Assembly (NCBI RefSeq): GCF_016908855.1
Contig: NZ_JAFBER010000005.1
Location: 1 to 64,000 of the forward strand
Length of the DNA stretch: 64,000 nucleotides
Direction: 5' to 3'
Origin: Scopulibacillus daqui
GTDB lineage: Bacteria > Bacillota > Bacilli > Bacillales > Sporolactobacillaceae
Position numbers and translations under genes: made by a program. The notes under the pieces were generated by a model. That model was not told the origin of the DNA. It did not search any database and saw only the letters and a program-made list of their open reading frames with translations. This document shows positions 36,770 through 46,191 of the stretch, piece after piece. Position 1 is the stretch's first letter. Every line of letters starts with the position of its first letter.

Positions 36770-38407
36770 TTATGCCTCAAGCCGAAACCGTTCGCGCAAT
36801 TCTCTATTTTTAATTTTCCCGGAATGTGTCATTGGCAATTCTCTTAGAAATTCCAATCGATCTGGGTATTGGAACTTCGCTAAGCCATGCTTGCCGAGGT
36901 AATCACGCAATGCTTGCAAAGTGAATCGCTCAGCGCCTTCTTTCAATACAATACATGCGACAGTTTGTTGTCCAAGCGTCTCATGCGGCGCTCCAACGAC
37001 TGCAGCTCTCTCAACGGAATCAAGACCGGAAATGACATCTTCGACACTTTTGGGGTCAATTTTTGTGCCGCCGCGGTTAATCACATCATCTGCCCGAGCA
37101 ATAAAACTGTATCGGCCGTTTTTATCTTGCCGAAGCAAATCGCCGGAATGGAACCATCCTTCATCATCCCATTGACGCTTGGCCGCTTTTTCATTTTTAT
37201 AATAACCGGCACAGAAGTTCGGTCCGCGCGACCAGAGTTCGCCAATTTCACCTTGCTTTACATCATTGCCGTCTTCATCAACCAGACGAATTTCAATGTC
37301 TTTAAGTGCGAAGCCGACCGTATTGCTGACTGCCTCAATCGGGTCATCCGGACGGTTCGCCGTGGCTACAAAACCTTCTGACCAGCCAAACATGCCGCCG
37401 ACCCTTATGCCGCCGTCCGTTTGCAGCCTTTGGAGGATAGTGCTTGGCACAGGTGCTCCTGCATATATAAATACTTTAACACTCGATGTATCAGAAGATT
37501 TTAAGTCTGGAGCATTCGCAATATGGATGACATGAGGCGGTGCGCCAATAATGAAACTTGGTTTCTCTTTTTCAACCCACTTTAATGCACGCTTAGCTGA
37601 AAATCGGTCTAGAAGGAGGATGCGTCCGCCGGCGGCAATGGTCATCATAACACCGGCAAGCATGCCCGTTTGATGGCTGATCGGCGCCAAGTCAAGGACA
37701 CCGCATTTGGGGTCATAACCAAAATTTTCAACCAAGCTGCGGGCTGACCAAAGGTAATTTGCATGAAGATGTACGATACCCTTCGGCGACCCTGTTGTAC
37801 CTGAAGTAAACACCATAACAAATGCATCTAACGGCTTTGGTTTGTTCTCATCAAGGACATCCTTGGGAAGGGCCTTGCCGCTGTTGCGCAGCGATGAAAA
37901 CGTTGTTGCATCATTATGTATACCGGAAGTATCGCCTTGTAAGATGATGTGTTCTATGGAAGGAAGTTCTTTTTGGATATCCAGCGCTGTCTCAAATAGA
38001 GGCTGTCCACGGTAATGTCCCGCAATAATCCAAGCTTTTGCGTCTATTTGTTTCAGACTTTGGACAAGCGCTTCTCGGCCAAGGTCGACTTGTAAAAATA
38101 CACCGACCGCACCAATACGCGCAGCACCAAAAATAGCGATCACGTAGTCAAGGGTGTTAGGCATTTGAAGACCAATCGTATCGCCTTTGCGTATGCCCAT
38201 TTCATATAAACTGGCAGCAACTGACTCGATTTCTTGCCACATTTCTTTATAGCTTAGACGCCGATGCTCATCCTTGTGGATCACATCAGGATAGAGCTGT
38301 ACATGGCGCTCCAAAACATCGACAAATGATTCATTTGTCCATAAACCTTTTTCAATGAATTGAAGGGCACGTTCTTCTGTCAGTGTTTTTCCCTCAAATT
38401 CGAACAT
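36770..38407 (-). CDS. AMP-forming acid:thiol ligase, second (DhbE-like)
   Basis: 545 aa ANL enzyme: P-loop FTSGTTGSPKG, GWSEGFV, hinge GDLLRQDKNGRYSFIARADD, and C-terminal catalytic Lys in MTHSGKIKNREL. It resembles stand-alone aryl-acid activating enzymes that load carrier proteins. It begins 21 bp after the acyl carrier protein gene behind AAAGGAG, so loading that ACP with an alicyclic or aromatic acid is an attractive role. A gap of 205 bp with no recognised gene separates it from the dehydrogenase gene. Confidence 0.83.
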   Translation of the reverse strand: MFEFEGKTLTEERALQFIEKGLWTNESFVDVLERHVQLYPDVIHKDEHRRLSYKEMWQEIESVAASLYEMGIRKGDTIGLQMPNTLDYVIAIFGAARIGAVGVFLQVDLGREALVQSLKQIDAKAWIIAGHYRGQPLFETALDIQKELPSIEHIILQGDTSGIHNDATTFSSLRNSGKALPKDVLDENKPKPLDAFVMVFTSGTTGSPKGIVHLHANYLWSARSLVENFGYDPKCGVLDLAPISHQTGMLAGVMMTIAAGGRILLLDRFSAKRALKWVEKEKPSFIIGAPPHVIHIANAPDLKSSDTSSVKVFIYAGAPVPSTILQRLQTDGGIRVGGMFGWSEGFVATANRPDDPIEAVSNTVGFALKDIEIRLVDEDGNDVKQGEIGELWSRGPNFCAGYYKNEKAAKRQWDDEGWFHSGDLLRQDKNGRYSFIARADDVINRGGTKIDPKSVEDVISGLDSVERAAVVGAPHETLGQQTVACIVLKEGAERFTLQALRDYLGKHGLAKFQYPDRLEFLRELPMTHSGKIKNRELRERFRLEA

Positions 38408-38428
38408 GATGTTTCTCTCCTTTAAAGA

Positions 38429-38683
38429 TTAATCTAAGCGGCCGATAATATAATTGATTGCACCTGAAACCGTTGAAAGCTGCCCAAAATCAGAGTCAGG
38501 AATCTCAATATCAAACTCGTCTTCAAACGCAATGGCAAGTTCGGTAAGATCAAGCGAATCCGCGCCAAGATCATCAACAAACAAGCTGCTTCCCTGTACT
38601 TTAGAAGGTTCAACTTGCAGCTGGCTGGAAACAACATCTCGTACTTTTTCCTCTATTTGTTCTTTTGTAAATGCTGTTGCCAT
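38429..38683 (-). CDS. Acyl carrier protein (discrete, cluster-specific)
   Basis: 84 aa acidic four-helix protein with the phosphopantetheine attachment Ser43 in LGADSLDLTEL. The extra N-terminal residues and divergent ends distinguish it from the strongly conserved housekeeping AcpP, which normally lies beside fabG/rnc. Adjacent to the second ligase (21 bp) and 398 bp downstream of the second SDR. It is the probable carrier of the ring-derived starter or of the growing chain extended by the condensing enzyme at 40242-41525. Confidence 0.88.
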   Translation of the reverse strand: MATAFTKEQIEEKVRDVVSSQLQVEPSKVQGSSLFVDDLGADSLDLTELAIAFEDEFDIEIPDSDFGQLSTVSGAINYIIGRLD

Positions 38684-39080
38684 ATCATCATCTCCATTTC
38701 ATTTAATTTATATAGCTAGAGTAGTTTTATAATTTTGACACCCCGGAAGGCTATCCCTTCTTTCTGCAATAAAAACCAATTGTTAAGCTCAAAAAACACC
38801 ACATAGACGCATTAAGCGAAGATGGTGCCGTCATTATGAAGTTTTCCAGCTGGTCTTTCGATACTCAGCCGACGAGATGAAACAATTTCATTTCGCCGGC
38901 GCCTGCCAAATTTAATCATATCTATCTTGTTTCTAAGAAAAATGCAGCACCTCTTATCGGCTTTATTCTACTCCTGAGGAAAAACAAGTTCAAATAGTTT
39001 GATTGTTCGGTCAAATACCGGCGATATCTGCCCGTTCATAAGCCAACATCATAGAATCCTATGGTTTCCGGCATGAACGG
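38684..39080. other. Gene-free gap between SDR and ACP genes
   Basis: No convincing gene in 397 bp. It holds an imperfect 14-bp-arm hairpin at 38869-38899 (CCGACGAGATGAAA/TTTCATTTCGCCGG) and a branched inverted repeat at 39031-39083 (arms CCGTTCAT/ATGAACGG) just behind the SDR stop. Neither has a U-run. The sequence might be a decayed gene, but no reading frame is persuasive. Confidence 0.4.
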
Positions 39081-39851
39081 CTACGGAACAAGCAGTGTCA
39101 TGCCTCCATCTAAGCGAACCGTTTGCCCCCGCATCATCTCGGCTTCCTTCGAACATAAAAACAAAGCGACATTAGCAATATCATCTGGTGTCACCATACG
39201 ATGATACGGCATCTTCTCCTTAACCGCTGCCAATGTCTTGTCCATCTCCGGAAAATGCCCCAATGCATCTGTTTCAACCGCTCCGGCTGAAATAGCATTA
39301 ACATTGATTTTGCGCGGCGCCAATTCTATGGCAAAGTAACGGACCAGTGATTCCAATGCCGCTTTACTGGCTCCGACCGTTGTATAATATGGGAATACCC
39401 GGTCCGAACCAAACGATGAAAGCGCAAGCATCGCGCCTCCCTCTTCAGGCATTAATGACGCAGCTTGCTGAGCGCCTATCAGGAACGCGCGGGTATTGAT
39501 GTTAACAGTCCAATCCCAGCCCTTGACGTCCACTTCCATGGCCGATCTATTCCGCCCGGAGGCAGCATTGTGGATAAAAACATCTAAACGCCCGAATTCT
39601 GCATGTATATCGTTAAACATTTTAATAATTTTTTCCTCTTGGGCCATATTCGCCCGTACAAGCAGCGCCTTGCGTCCATAACTCTCCACTTCTTTAACTG
39701 TTTCTCGAGCGGCGTCGCCGTTGCGAAAGTAATTAACAACAATATCAGCGCCTTCCTCGGCGAAACGCAAAGCAAGTTTGCGGCCGATACCGCGTGAACT
39801 GCCTGTGATACAAACAACCTTATCTTTATATCTTTTAACAGGGATTTCCAT
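39081..39851 (-). CDS. FabL-like SDR, enoyl-thioester reductase (second)
   Basis: 256 aa. Cofactor motif TGSSRGIG (17-24), Ser145/146 and Y156-x6-K163 (YYTTVGASK) give the enoyl-reductase type of active site, as in its paralogue at 28033-28821. It starts behind GGAGGAATAATTAAC. First gene of the minus-strand group and divergent from the condensing enzyme. Likely reduces a carrier-bound enoyl group of the ring or of the growing chain. Use as a second housekeeping enoyl-ACP reductase (FabL) cannot be excluded. Confidence 0.8.
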   Translation of the reverse strand: MEIPVKRYKDKVVCITGSSRGIGRKLALRFAEEGADIVVNYFRNGDAARETVKEVESYGRKALLVRANMAQEEKIIKMFNDIHAEFGRLDVFIHNAASGRNRSAMEVDVKGWDWTVNINTRAFLIGAQQAASLMPEEGGAMLALSSFGSDRVFPYYTTVGASKAALESLVRYFAIELAPRKINVNAISAGAVETDALGHFPEMDKTLAAVKEKMPYHRMVTPDDIANVALFLCSKEAEMMRGQTVRLDGGMTLLVP

Positions 39852-39920
39852 GTTAATTATTCCTCCTTAGCAGACATTTCATACACCTCTTAATCAATGT
39901 CCTGTCTAAAAGGTAAAGGT

Positions 39921-39953
39921 ATAGAATATATTCTATCAAGACATAATATTCAA
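39921..39953 (-). promoter_or_regulatory. SDR-ACP-ligase-ACD promoter with 16-bp operator palindrome
   Basis: -35 TTGAAT (39953-39948), 17-bp spacer, -10 TATATT (39930-39925). The perfect palindrome ATAGAATATATTCTAT (39921-39936) covers the -10, the expected place for a repressor. No regulator gene lies within the biosynthetic block. Confidence 0.6.
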
Positions 39954-39964
39954 GCAAATCAATG

Positions 39965-39994
39965 TTGTCCTTGAAACGGTTATGATAATATAAT
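39965..39994 (+). promoter_or_regulatory. Promoter of the condensing-enzyme gene
   Basis: -35 TTGTCC (39965-39970), 18-bp spacer, -10 TATAAT (39989-39994), back-to-back with the minus-strand promoter, so one repressor could affect both. Confidence 0.55.
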
Positions 39995-40241
39995 GAATGT
40001 TACCATTATTTATACTCATTATTCAATTAGCAGACTTTTATCATCCCGTTTCTTTATGCCGCTTTGATTATGAAGCCGCTTCCGGAATGGTTTTCTTTAC
40101 GCTTTCCAGAGGGAAACGGAAGTAGTGCCATGAATGATCTCGACGAAGAAGCGCCGCTTTCAGCAGTTCTAAAGCAAAGGTGATCCCCTGGCCTAACTAT
40201 CTAGCGCTGACCACTAACATACATCTGTGAGGTGAATATAA

Positions 40242-41525
40242 ATGAGCGACCGTACTCGCATCGTCGTCACCGGTCTGGGTGCCGTCACGCCATTTGGTTC
40301 CGGAGTGCCTCAATTTTGGGATGGCATTGTCTCTGGACATTCTGCTATCCGCGAAATGGAAAATGACCATTGGCAACAATGGGTACCCGCCGCAGCTCAA
40401 ATTTCAGACTTTAACCCATCTGACTATCTGACAAGAAAACAAATTCAAAATACAGACCGATTTACACAGTTCGGCCTCGTTGCTGCAATGGAAGCCTTCC
40501 GCGATGCTGGATGGAAAGATGGCCATTCCCTGCATAAAGATTATAGTGAGGATCGGATTGGCATCTCAATCGGATGCGCCTTTGGCGGCGTTCAAACTTT
40601 GGAAGAAGGCTCAGCGAGAATTTCCTCTGGACGGTCAACCCGGGTAGGCGCGCGCCTTGTCCCGAAAATGATCCCGAATGCCGCTGGCGCAGCCATCGCA
40701 AAATATTTCCAATGCCATGGTCCTGTAATGACATACGCGACAGCTTGCGCCTCCTCCGCTAACGCCATTGGCGAGGCAAGTTATTGGTTAAGATTAGATG
40801 AAGCTGATATGGTATTAGCCGGCGGTGCTGAATGTCTGTTCAGCCCTGTCATTCTTGCCGGACTCCGCGATTCCGGCGCCATTGCAACTATCGGCCCTGA
40901 AGACATGAGCCAATGGTCTCGTCCTTTTGATAAACAACGCGCAGGCATGGTGATGGGAGAAGGAGCAGCAATGATCGTTCTTGAAAAGCTCGAACACGCT
41001 AAAGCGCGCGGTGCACGTATATACGCCGAGCTTATCGGATACGGTTCGTCTAATGATGCCTATCATGAAACAGCTCCAGATCCTAAGGGACGCGGAGCCG
41101 CATTAGCAATGCGAAGAGCAATTAAAAGCGCCGGGATAGAAGCGAAGGATATTGATTATATCAACGCTCATGCAACAGCTACACCAACAGGAGACATCGC
41201 GGAATCTATTGCACTTAGAGAGATATTTGGCAGTCATCTAGACAATATCCCGGTCAGTTCTATTAAAGGTTCGATCGGCCACATGCTTGGAACAGCAGGC
41301 GCTATTGAGAGCATTGCCTGTATTAAGGCAATGAACACAAGCACTTTGCCTCCTACTTTAAATTGCGATGATAAGGAAGAATTTGCCCCTCGAGATGTCG
41401 TGCCTAACCATAGCCGTACCTCCCGTATCTCTCGGGCTTTAAGCAATTCATTTGGATTTGGCGGACAAAATGGTGTTTTGATTTGGAAAAATGCAGAATC
41501 GATTGATAAAAACAACCTTCTGTAA
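40242..41525 (+). CDS. Beta-ketoacyl-ACP synthase (FabF-like), cluster-specific
   Basis: 427 aa thiolase-fold condensing enzyme with complete Cys-His-His triad: C169 in YATACASSANAIG, H310 in INAHATATPTGD and H347 in SIKGSIGHMLGTAG. This is the FabF/KAS II decarboxylating type, not the Cys-His-Asn FabH type. It lies divergent from the SDR-ACP-ligase-ACD group behind a strong GAGGTGA site. Likely condenses malonyl-ACP with an ACP-bound ring starter or with early chain intermediates. Housekeeping fabF normally follows fabH, which is absent here, supporting a dedicated role. Confidence 0.87.
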   Translation: MSDRTRIVVTGLGAVTPFGSGVPQFWDGIVSGHSAIREMENDHWQQWVPAAAQISDFNPSDYLTRKQIQNTDRFTQFGLVAAMEAFRDAGWKDGHSLHKDYSEDRIGISIGCAFGGVQTLEEGSARISSGRSTRVGARLVPKMIPNAAGAAIAKYFQCHGPVMTYATACASSANAIGEASYWLRLDEADMVLAGGAECLFSPVILAGLRDSGAIATIGPEDMSQWSRPFDKQRAGMVMGEGAAMIVLEKLEHAKARGARIYAELIGYGSSNDAYHETAPDPKGRGAALAMRRAIKSAGIEAKDIDYINAHATATPTGDIAESIALREIFGSHLDNIPVSSIKGSIGHMLGTAGAIESIACIKAMNTSTLPPTLNCDDKEEFAPRDVVPNHSRTSRISRALSNSFGFGGQNGVLIWKNAESIDKNNLL

Positions 41526-41552
41526 GAGGCTTTGAACAACCTCTTACTTTTT
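41523..41552 (+). terminator. Terminator of the condensing-enzyme gene
   Basis: 7-bp arms TAAGAGG/CCTCTTA, the first including the stop codon, followed by CTTTTTTA. Confidence 0.75.
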
Positions 41553-41695
41553 TATGCTTTCAAAGATCTTTTTTTGCTAATAAGCCCTCATCTATATTCA
41601 CAGCCATATATGATTAACCGCTGCTGCATTAATGGCTGCACTATTAACCTTCCCAGTCATGATTTCCATATTTAAACCTTGGAATAGATAATGTC

Positions 41696-41727
41696 AAAAA
41701 CACCGTTCGAAATGGAAACGGTGTTTT
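41696..41727 (-). terminator. Terminator of the dicarboxylate/glutamate symporter gene
   Basis: 11-bp arms AAAACACCGTT/AACGGTGTTTT, followed on the minus strand by a T-run, 7 bp after the stop. Confidence 0.75.
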
Positions 41728-41734
41728 GAAGATA

Positions 41735-42979
41735 TTACATTGAATATTGATCTTTAGGCAAAGGCGTTTCCTCAGACTTCCTAAATGCCCTTTCCCATTT
41801 AGATACAACAATACAAGCAAGAGCGTGCCCGGGTACATTAACGCCGGTGCGAGCCATATCCATAACCCGGTCAACACCTGCGATAATTGCCACTCCTTCA
41901 GCCGGCAGCCCTACGGCTTGAGCCGTTGCCAATAAAACGACCAGCGAGCCTGATGGCACTGCTGCTATCCCTTTGCTTGTCAAAATAAGAACAAGCATTG
42001 TTAACAGCTGCTGCGACAATGACATGTGTACGCCAAACGCTTGCGCCAAAAAAACACTGGCTACTGATAAATATAATGTAGACCCGTCACAGTTTAGAGA
42101 AAGCCCAGATGGAACAACGAATGAAACGACCCTTTTTGGACATCCGTAATTCTCCATCCGTTCCATCAGCTGAGGCAGAACAGTTTCTGTGCTTGTTGTT
42201 GAAAAAGCGATCAAAAACAGATCCCAAATCATTTTCAACACTTCAAAATATTTAATTTTAAGGAAAGACGCTATAATCGGGAAAAGAACAAAAACGATAA
42301 CAACAAGGCCTAAGTAAACGCTTCCAATTAATTTCAGCATAGGGATTAACAGCTGAATGCCGTATTGTCCGACAGAGGCAGCCATTAAGGCGAAAACCCC
42401 GATTGGTGCCACAGTCATGACCATTTGTGTTAATTTAAACATAATATTTGCGACGGACTCGCAAAAACGTAAAGCGGGCTCAGATATTTTTCCAATGCTT
42501 CCAGCAGCAACGCCAAACAGAATAGCAAAAAATATAACAGCCAAAAGGTCATTTTTAGCCATAACATCAATAATATTTTCAGGGATGATGTTCAGAAGCA
42601 TTTGTTTAAAGTCAACCACTTGTTCTGTATACCTTGATAAACCGGAGATATCGCCTTTGGCAATATGTGAAAAGTTAATGCCGTGTCCCGGTTTCAATAA
42701 ATTAACAATTAATAACCCAACACCTAGGACTAACGTCGTAATAAATTCAAACCATATAATAGTCTTTAAACCTATGCTCCCCATTCTTTTTATATCGCCG
42801 CTGCCGGCAGCCCCAAGAACAATGGTTGTGAAAACAATCGGAACAACAATCATTTTAATTAAACGTATAAATCCATCGCCAATAGGCTTTAGCGCCATCC
42901 CAAAGTTTGGGAAGAAGTGCCCGATCATTGCCCCAATAATTAACGCTATTAGGATTTGGTAGGCTATTGTTTTTTTCAT
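41735..42979 (-). CDS. Dicarboxylate/amino acid:cation symporter (GltP/DctA family)
   Basis: 414 aa with eight helices and two re-entrant loops typical of DAACS carriers. It has the serine-poor variant of HP1 (AFSTTSTETVLPQL), PSGLSLNCDGSTLYLSVA in TM7 and VDRVMDMARTGVNVPGHALA near the C-terminus, matching proton/glutamate-aspartate symporters. The NCDGS variant of the usual NMDGT motif is noted. GltT/GltP and DctA cannot be separated confidently. Single gene with GGAGGGTATCT before ATG. Confidence 0.88.
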   Translation of the reverse strand: MKKTIAYQILIALIIGAMIGHFFPNFGMALKPIGDGFIRLIKMIVVPIVFTTIVLGAAGSGDIKRMGSIGLKTIIWFEFITTLVLGVGLLIVNLLKPGHGINFSHIAKGDISGLSRYTEQVVDFKQMLLNIIPENIIDVMAKNDLLAVIFFAILFGVAAGSIGKISEPALRFCESVANIMFKLTQMVMTVAPIGVFALMAASVGQYGIQLLIPMLKLIGSVYLGLVVIVFVLFPIIASFLKIKYFEVLKMIWDLFLIAFSTTSTETVLPQLMERMENYGCPKRVVSFVVPSGLSLNCDGSTLYLSVASVFLAQAFGVHMSLSQQLLTMLVLILTSKGIAAVPSGSLVVLLATAQAVGLPAEGVAIIAGVDRVMDMARTGVNVPGHALACIVVSKWERAFRKSEETPLPKDQYSM

Positions 42980-43636
42980 AGATACCCTCCTTTAAGATGT
43001 ATATTTTATTTATCATAATCACATCTAAAGGAATATATTCGAGTTATATCATGCCATTTCCTTTCCAAATGAGGCCATCTGGCTGCCCAAACAGTTTTTT
43101 TAAATTATCTATTCATGCTCAAATCTATTAATCCCATTGTCTATAACACTTTAAATTGATATCAGTAGCAAAGTGTCGACAGCTCATTAATATTGTTTGA
43201 TTTTGTATTTAATGTAAAAAAAATCATATCCCAAACCGTTTTTTAACCTTTATAACGTATCATGTAACCCCATATTCAGCCCTCTAGTATCATCTCATCA
43301 ATATATTTATAAATGGTTCCGCTTTCAAATGCTATTTGAACTTATTCCATATGACTTTGTCAAATACCCTTGATATTCATTATTAACGTGTTATTATAAG
43401 ACCATTGTTCAAAAAAATACGAACAAAACTGAAGAAAATGCGAACAAAGCTAAAAATGATAAGGAGGCATTCGAATCGAAAGCAATCAAGTCGATTTTTA
43501 TAGAACCGCTTCTCTGGCGGAAAAATTTTCCCTAAGTTAGACTCCCCATATTAAACATCAGAGTCTCAGACTATATTTTAAGTTAAATATTTCCATTGTG
43601 GATACAACGATTAAATTAGATAAAAGGAGTCAAATT
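42980..43636. other. Long intergenic region between two symporter genes
   Basis: 657 bp, strongly AT-rich, without a convincing gene. Contains the candidate putP promoter and direct repeats (43370-43448). An isolated AAGGAGG at 43461 is not followed by a usable ATG/GTG/TTG. Confidence 0.5.
43370..43448 (+). promoter_or_regulatory. Candidate putP promoter with two direct repeats
   Basis: -35 TTGATA (43370-43375), 16-bp spacer, -10 TATTAT (43392-43397). Two copies of CGAACAAA lie at 43420-43427 and 43441-43448, exactly 21 bp (two helical turns) apart and in like orientation, a layout often seen for regulators binding one DNA face. Confidence 0.4.
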
Positions 43637-45115
43637 ATGCATTTTGGCGTTTTTGTTTCACTTGGCATTTATATGATCGCTATGCTTCTCATTGGTTTCT
43701 GGTCATATAAGCGAACCTCTAACTTATCAGACTATATGTTAGGCGGACGAGGACTCGGGCCTGCCGTCACTGCTCTATCGGCTGGAGCCTCAGATATGAG
43801 CGGATGGATGGTCATGGGGCTTCCAGGAGCGATGTATGCAACAGGCATATCCAGTTTGTGGCTGGCCATTGGATTAACATTGGGTGCCTATATTAATTAT
43901 CTTGTCCTCGCTCCCCGTCTTAGAACCTATACTGAAATCGCAAATGATTCAATAACCATCCCGGATTATATGGAGAATAGATTTGGAGACAAGAAGAATA
44001 TCCTCCGCCTTTTTTCAGGACTCGTCATTCTTGTTTTCTTTATTTTTTATACGTCATCTGGTATGGTTTCCGGCGGAACACTGTTCGAAAGTGCCTTTCA
44101 TCTCGACTATCGCACCGGCCTCATTATTACAGCCGCTGTTGTCGTATGTTACACACTTTTCGGCGGTTTCCTAGCGGTTAGTTTAACAGACTTTGTCCAA
44201 GGGGTCATTATGTTTGTTGCCCTTGTGTTAGTTCCAATCGTTGCCCTTACAAAAGTCGGGAGCGCGCATACCGTCATTCATGATGTTCGCAGCGTTGATC
44301 CATCACTTTTAAATATTTTCAAAGGCACATCAACACTTGGTATTATCTCATTAATTGCATGGGGGTTAGGCTATTTTGGACAACCTCACATTATCGTCAG
44401 GTTTATGGCTATCAAATCTGTCAAAGAATTAAAGTCAGCGCGCCGGATCGGCATGAGCTGGATGACTTTAACGATTTTTGGTGCAGCAGCCACAGGTCTA
44501 GTCGGTATTTCTTATTTTCTCGAACACGGTGGCAAGTTGGATAACCCCGAAACTGTCTTTATTCAATTTGCCAACGTGCTCTTCAATCCGTATATCACTG
44601 GCTTTTTATTGGCAGCCATGCTTGCGGCTATTATGAGCACCGTTTCATCTCAATTATTAGTTACATCAAGTGCGGTAACCGAAGATTTTTACAAAACCTT
44701 TTTACGCCGTAAAGCCTCAGATAAGGAACTTGTTTTCGTCGGCAGACTTGCTGTTCTTGTTGTGGCTTTGATAGCCTTTTGGCTCTCCTATAAACCAAAT
44801 GATACCATTCTCGGTCTTGTCGGACATGCCTGGGCGGGATTCGGTTCTGCCTTTGGGCCAGCGATTCTATTAAGTTTATATTGGAAACGCATGACGAAGT
44901 GGGGAGCACTTGCCGGAATGATCACGGGCGGCATTACAGTCATCGTCTGGATACAAACAGGCCTGTCACATAAGCTGTATGAAATGATTCCAGGATTTTT
45001 CCTGAGTATGATTGCTGTGTTCATTGTCAGCCTGTTAACAAAAGAACCGTCTGAATCAGTGAAAAAAGGATTCAAAGAAATGGAAAATCAACTGTCAAAG
45101 CAAAAGGCATCATAA
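43637..45115 (+). CDS. putP: Sodium/proline symporter (PutP/OpuE type)
   Basis: 492 aa from ATG 43637, which has AAAGGAG seven bases upstream. Sodium:solute symporter family with about 13 helices: LGGRGLGPAVTALSAGASDMSGW, sodium-site region in TM1, and the SSF signature around GYFGQPHIIVRFMAI. The length equals that of B. subtilis OpuE (492 aa), used for osmoprotective proline uptake, versus the 473-aa catabolic PutP; sequence alone does not decide. No proline catabolic genes adjoin it, favouring the osmotic role. Confidence 0.85.
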   Translation: MHFGVFVSLGIYMIAMLLIGFWSYKRTSNLSDYMLGGRGLGPAVTALSAGASDMSGWMVMGLPGAMYATGISSLWLAIGLTLGAYINYLVLAPRLRTYTEIANDSITIPDYMENRFGDKKNILRLFSGLVILVFFIFYTSSGMVSGGTLFESAFHLDYRTGLIITAAVVVCYTLFGGFLAVSLTDFVQGVIMFVALVLVPIVALTKVGSAHTVIHDVRSVDPSLLNIFKGTSTLGIISLIAWGLGYFGQPHIIVRFMAIKSVKELKSARRIGMSWMTLTIFGAAATGLVGISYFLEHGGKLDNPETVFIQFANVLFNPYITGFLLAAMLAAIMSTVSSQLLVTSSAVTEDFYKTFLRRKASDKELVFVGRLAVLVVALIAFWLSYKPNDTILGLVGHAWAGFGSAFGPAILLSLYWKRMTKWGALAGMITGGITVIVWIQTGLSHKLYEMIPGFFLSMIAVFIVSLLTKEPSESVKKGFKEMENQLSKQKAS

Positions 45116-45124
45116 AAGATAAAA

Positions 45125-45163
45125 AGGCGCATGCCCGTAAAGGTTACCTTTATGGCATGCGCC
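45125..45163 (+). terminator. putP terminator
   Basis: Long stem: arms GGCGCATGCC/GGCATGCGCC extended inward by GTAAAGGT/ACCTTTAT, followed by TCCTCTTATG. The U-run is short. Confidence 0.65.
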
Positions 45164-45264
45164 TCCTCTTATGTCTTTATTGATGCCATTTCCGGCAAAT
45201 GAAATTTTAGCGCGTTCTTTTTTCCTCCACCCCTATATAAAAGTTAAAAAAGAAGCTGGATAAC

Positions 45265-45345
45265 ATGGAAAATAAATATTCGATCCCCTTAGAAATAGGG
45301 AGTCTTGCCGAAGAAGTATATTTGGATGAAGTGCTCTTCAAATAA
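45265..45345 (+). CDS. Possible 26-aa small ORF
   Basis: Reads MENKYSIPLEIGSLAEEVYL.. to TAA, acidic and helix-like, but with only a poor ribosome site (GAAGCTGG). Not recognised; may be chance. Confidence 0.2.
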   Translation: MENKYSIPLEIGSLAEEVYLDEVLFK

Positions 45346-45386
45346 TTGTATAGTCGCGTTAAAATAAAATAGCATATAATTAGAAA

Positions 45387-45571
45387 GATTAAAAAAGTGA
45401 GGTGGAACTGTTTTATGGGTAATCCTAGTATAGGCGAGTCGGACATAGCTCCGACGTTAGAGGAAGTCATGCAGCTGAATATCCGAAGCGGGTTACTGCA
45501 TAAAAGCAGTTGCCGCTTTACTTGAATTTGGAAATGATGACTTCCTCCTATAAGAGAGGAGGTTTTGTACA
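45387..45571 (+). promoter_or_regulatory. Structured, switch-like 5' leader of the DUF1003 gene
   Basis: A TATAAT -10 (45375-45380) precedes it. Stems seen: GTCGGA/TCCGAC (45438-45455); AAGCGG/CCGCTT with inner ACTGC/GCAGT (45486-45518); a long-range helix GAGGAAGTCAT (45460-45470) with ATGACTTCCTC (45537-45547); and CCTCCT (45544-45549) with the ribosome site AGGAGG (45557-45562). The last two helices share bases 45544-45547 and exclude each other, so folding could hide or free the ribosome site. I could not match it to M-box, yybP-ykoY, fluoride, ydaO or T-box consensus from memory. Confidence 0.5.
45415..45525 (+). CDS. 36-codon ORF inside the DUF1003 leader
   Basis: Starts MGNPSIGESDIAPTLEEV and ends HKSSCRFT; GAGGTGG lies nine bases upstream of the ATG. 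It overlaps the RNA stems listed for the leader, so its translation could influence their folding. It may be a leader peptide, a small protein or a by-product of the structured RNA; not recognised. Confidence 0.4.
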   Translation: MGNPSIGESDIAPTLEEVMQLNIRSGLLHKSSCRFT

Positions 45572-46114
45572 ATGGTACAAAAAATTTGGAAGCCATTCAA
45601 AGGCCAAAAAAAAGAATCTGTAAAAATCCAAGGTTTTGATATTAATTTAAACCAAGAAAGCTTAAAGCGTATTGATCGGCTTGTAGATCGCTATGAATCA
45701 GAAATTCTTCATCAACTTGACAGTGAATATACCCAAAAGACAAAATGGTCAGACCGGCTGGCAGATAAAATCGCACAGTTTGGAGGAAGCTGGCGCTTCA
45801 TTATTTGGTTTGCAGTGTTCCTAAGTATCTGGATTATTTGGAATAGCTTAATGTTTACAAAAGCAGCCCACTTTGATCCACCGCCATTTATTTTGTTAAA
45901 CCTATGTTTGTCCTTCATCGCCGCATTTCAAGCGCCTGTTATTATGATGAGCCAAAATCGCCAAGCTGCGCGCGACAAACATGAATCCATTATCGACTTT
46001 GCGATTAATTATAAAGCTGAGCAAGAGATTGACGATATGCAAAGGCGCCTTCATCATATAGAAAATGAGTTGACAGAGATCAAGGAGCTTTTGAAACAGT
46101 CGAAAAGCGAATAA
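45572..46114 (+). CDS. DUF1003 family membrane protein
   Basis: 180 aa: charged N-terminal helical region (1-65), then FGGSWRFIIWFAVFLSIWIIW and FILLNLCLSFIAAFQAPVIM as two membrane helices, the conserved SQNRQAARDK after them, and a C-terminal coiled coil (about 150-178). These are diagnostic of DUF1003, whose function is not established. Ribosome site AGGAGG is nine bases from ATG and lies in the leader hairpin. Confidence 0.85.
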   Translation: MVQKIWKPFKGQKKESVKIQGFDINLNQESLKRIDRLVDRYESEILHQLDSEYTQKTKWSDRLADKIAQFGGSWRFIIWFAVFLSIWIIWNSLMFTKAAHFDPPPFILLNLCLSFIAAFQAPVIMMSQNRQAARDKHESIIDFAINYKAEQEIDDMQRRLHHIENELTEIKELLKQSKSE

Positions 46115-46191
46115 CTATAATCCAAGTAGCGAAAATCATTTTTTAGGGGAGCTGAACATTCGCCCCCCTTCTATATAAATCTAAACAACTG

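Larger units (their letters stand above)
39852..40241. other. Divergent regulatory region between SDR and condensing-enzyme genes
   Basis: 390 bp without a credible gene longer than 20 codons. It holds back-to-back promoters (39925-39953 minus, 39965-39994 plus), the palindrome at 39921-39936, and a plus-strand leader of about 240 nt with possible weak stems around CTTCCG/CGGAAG. Confidence 0.6.
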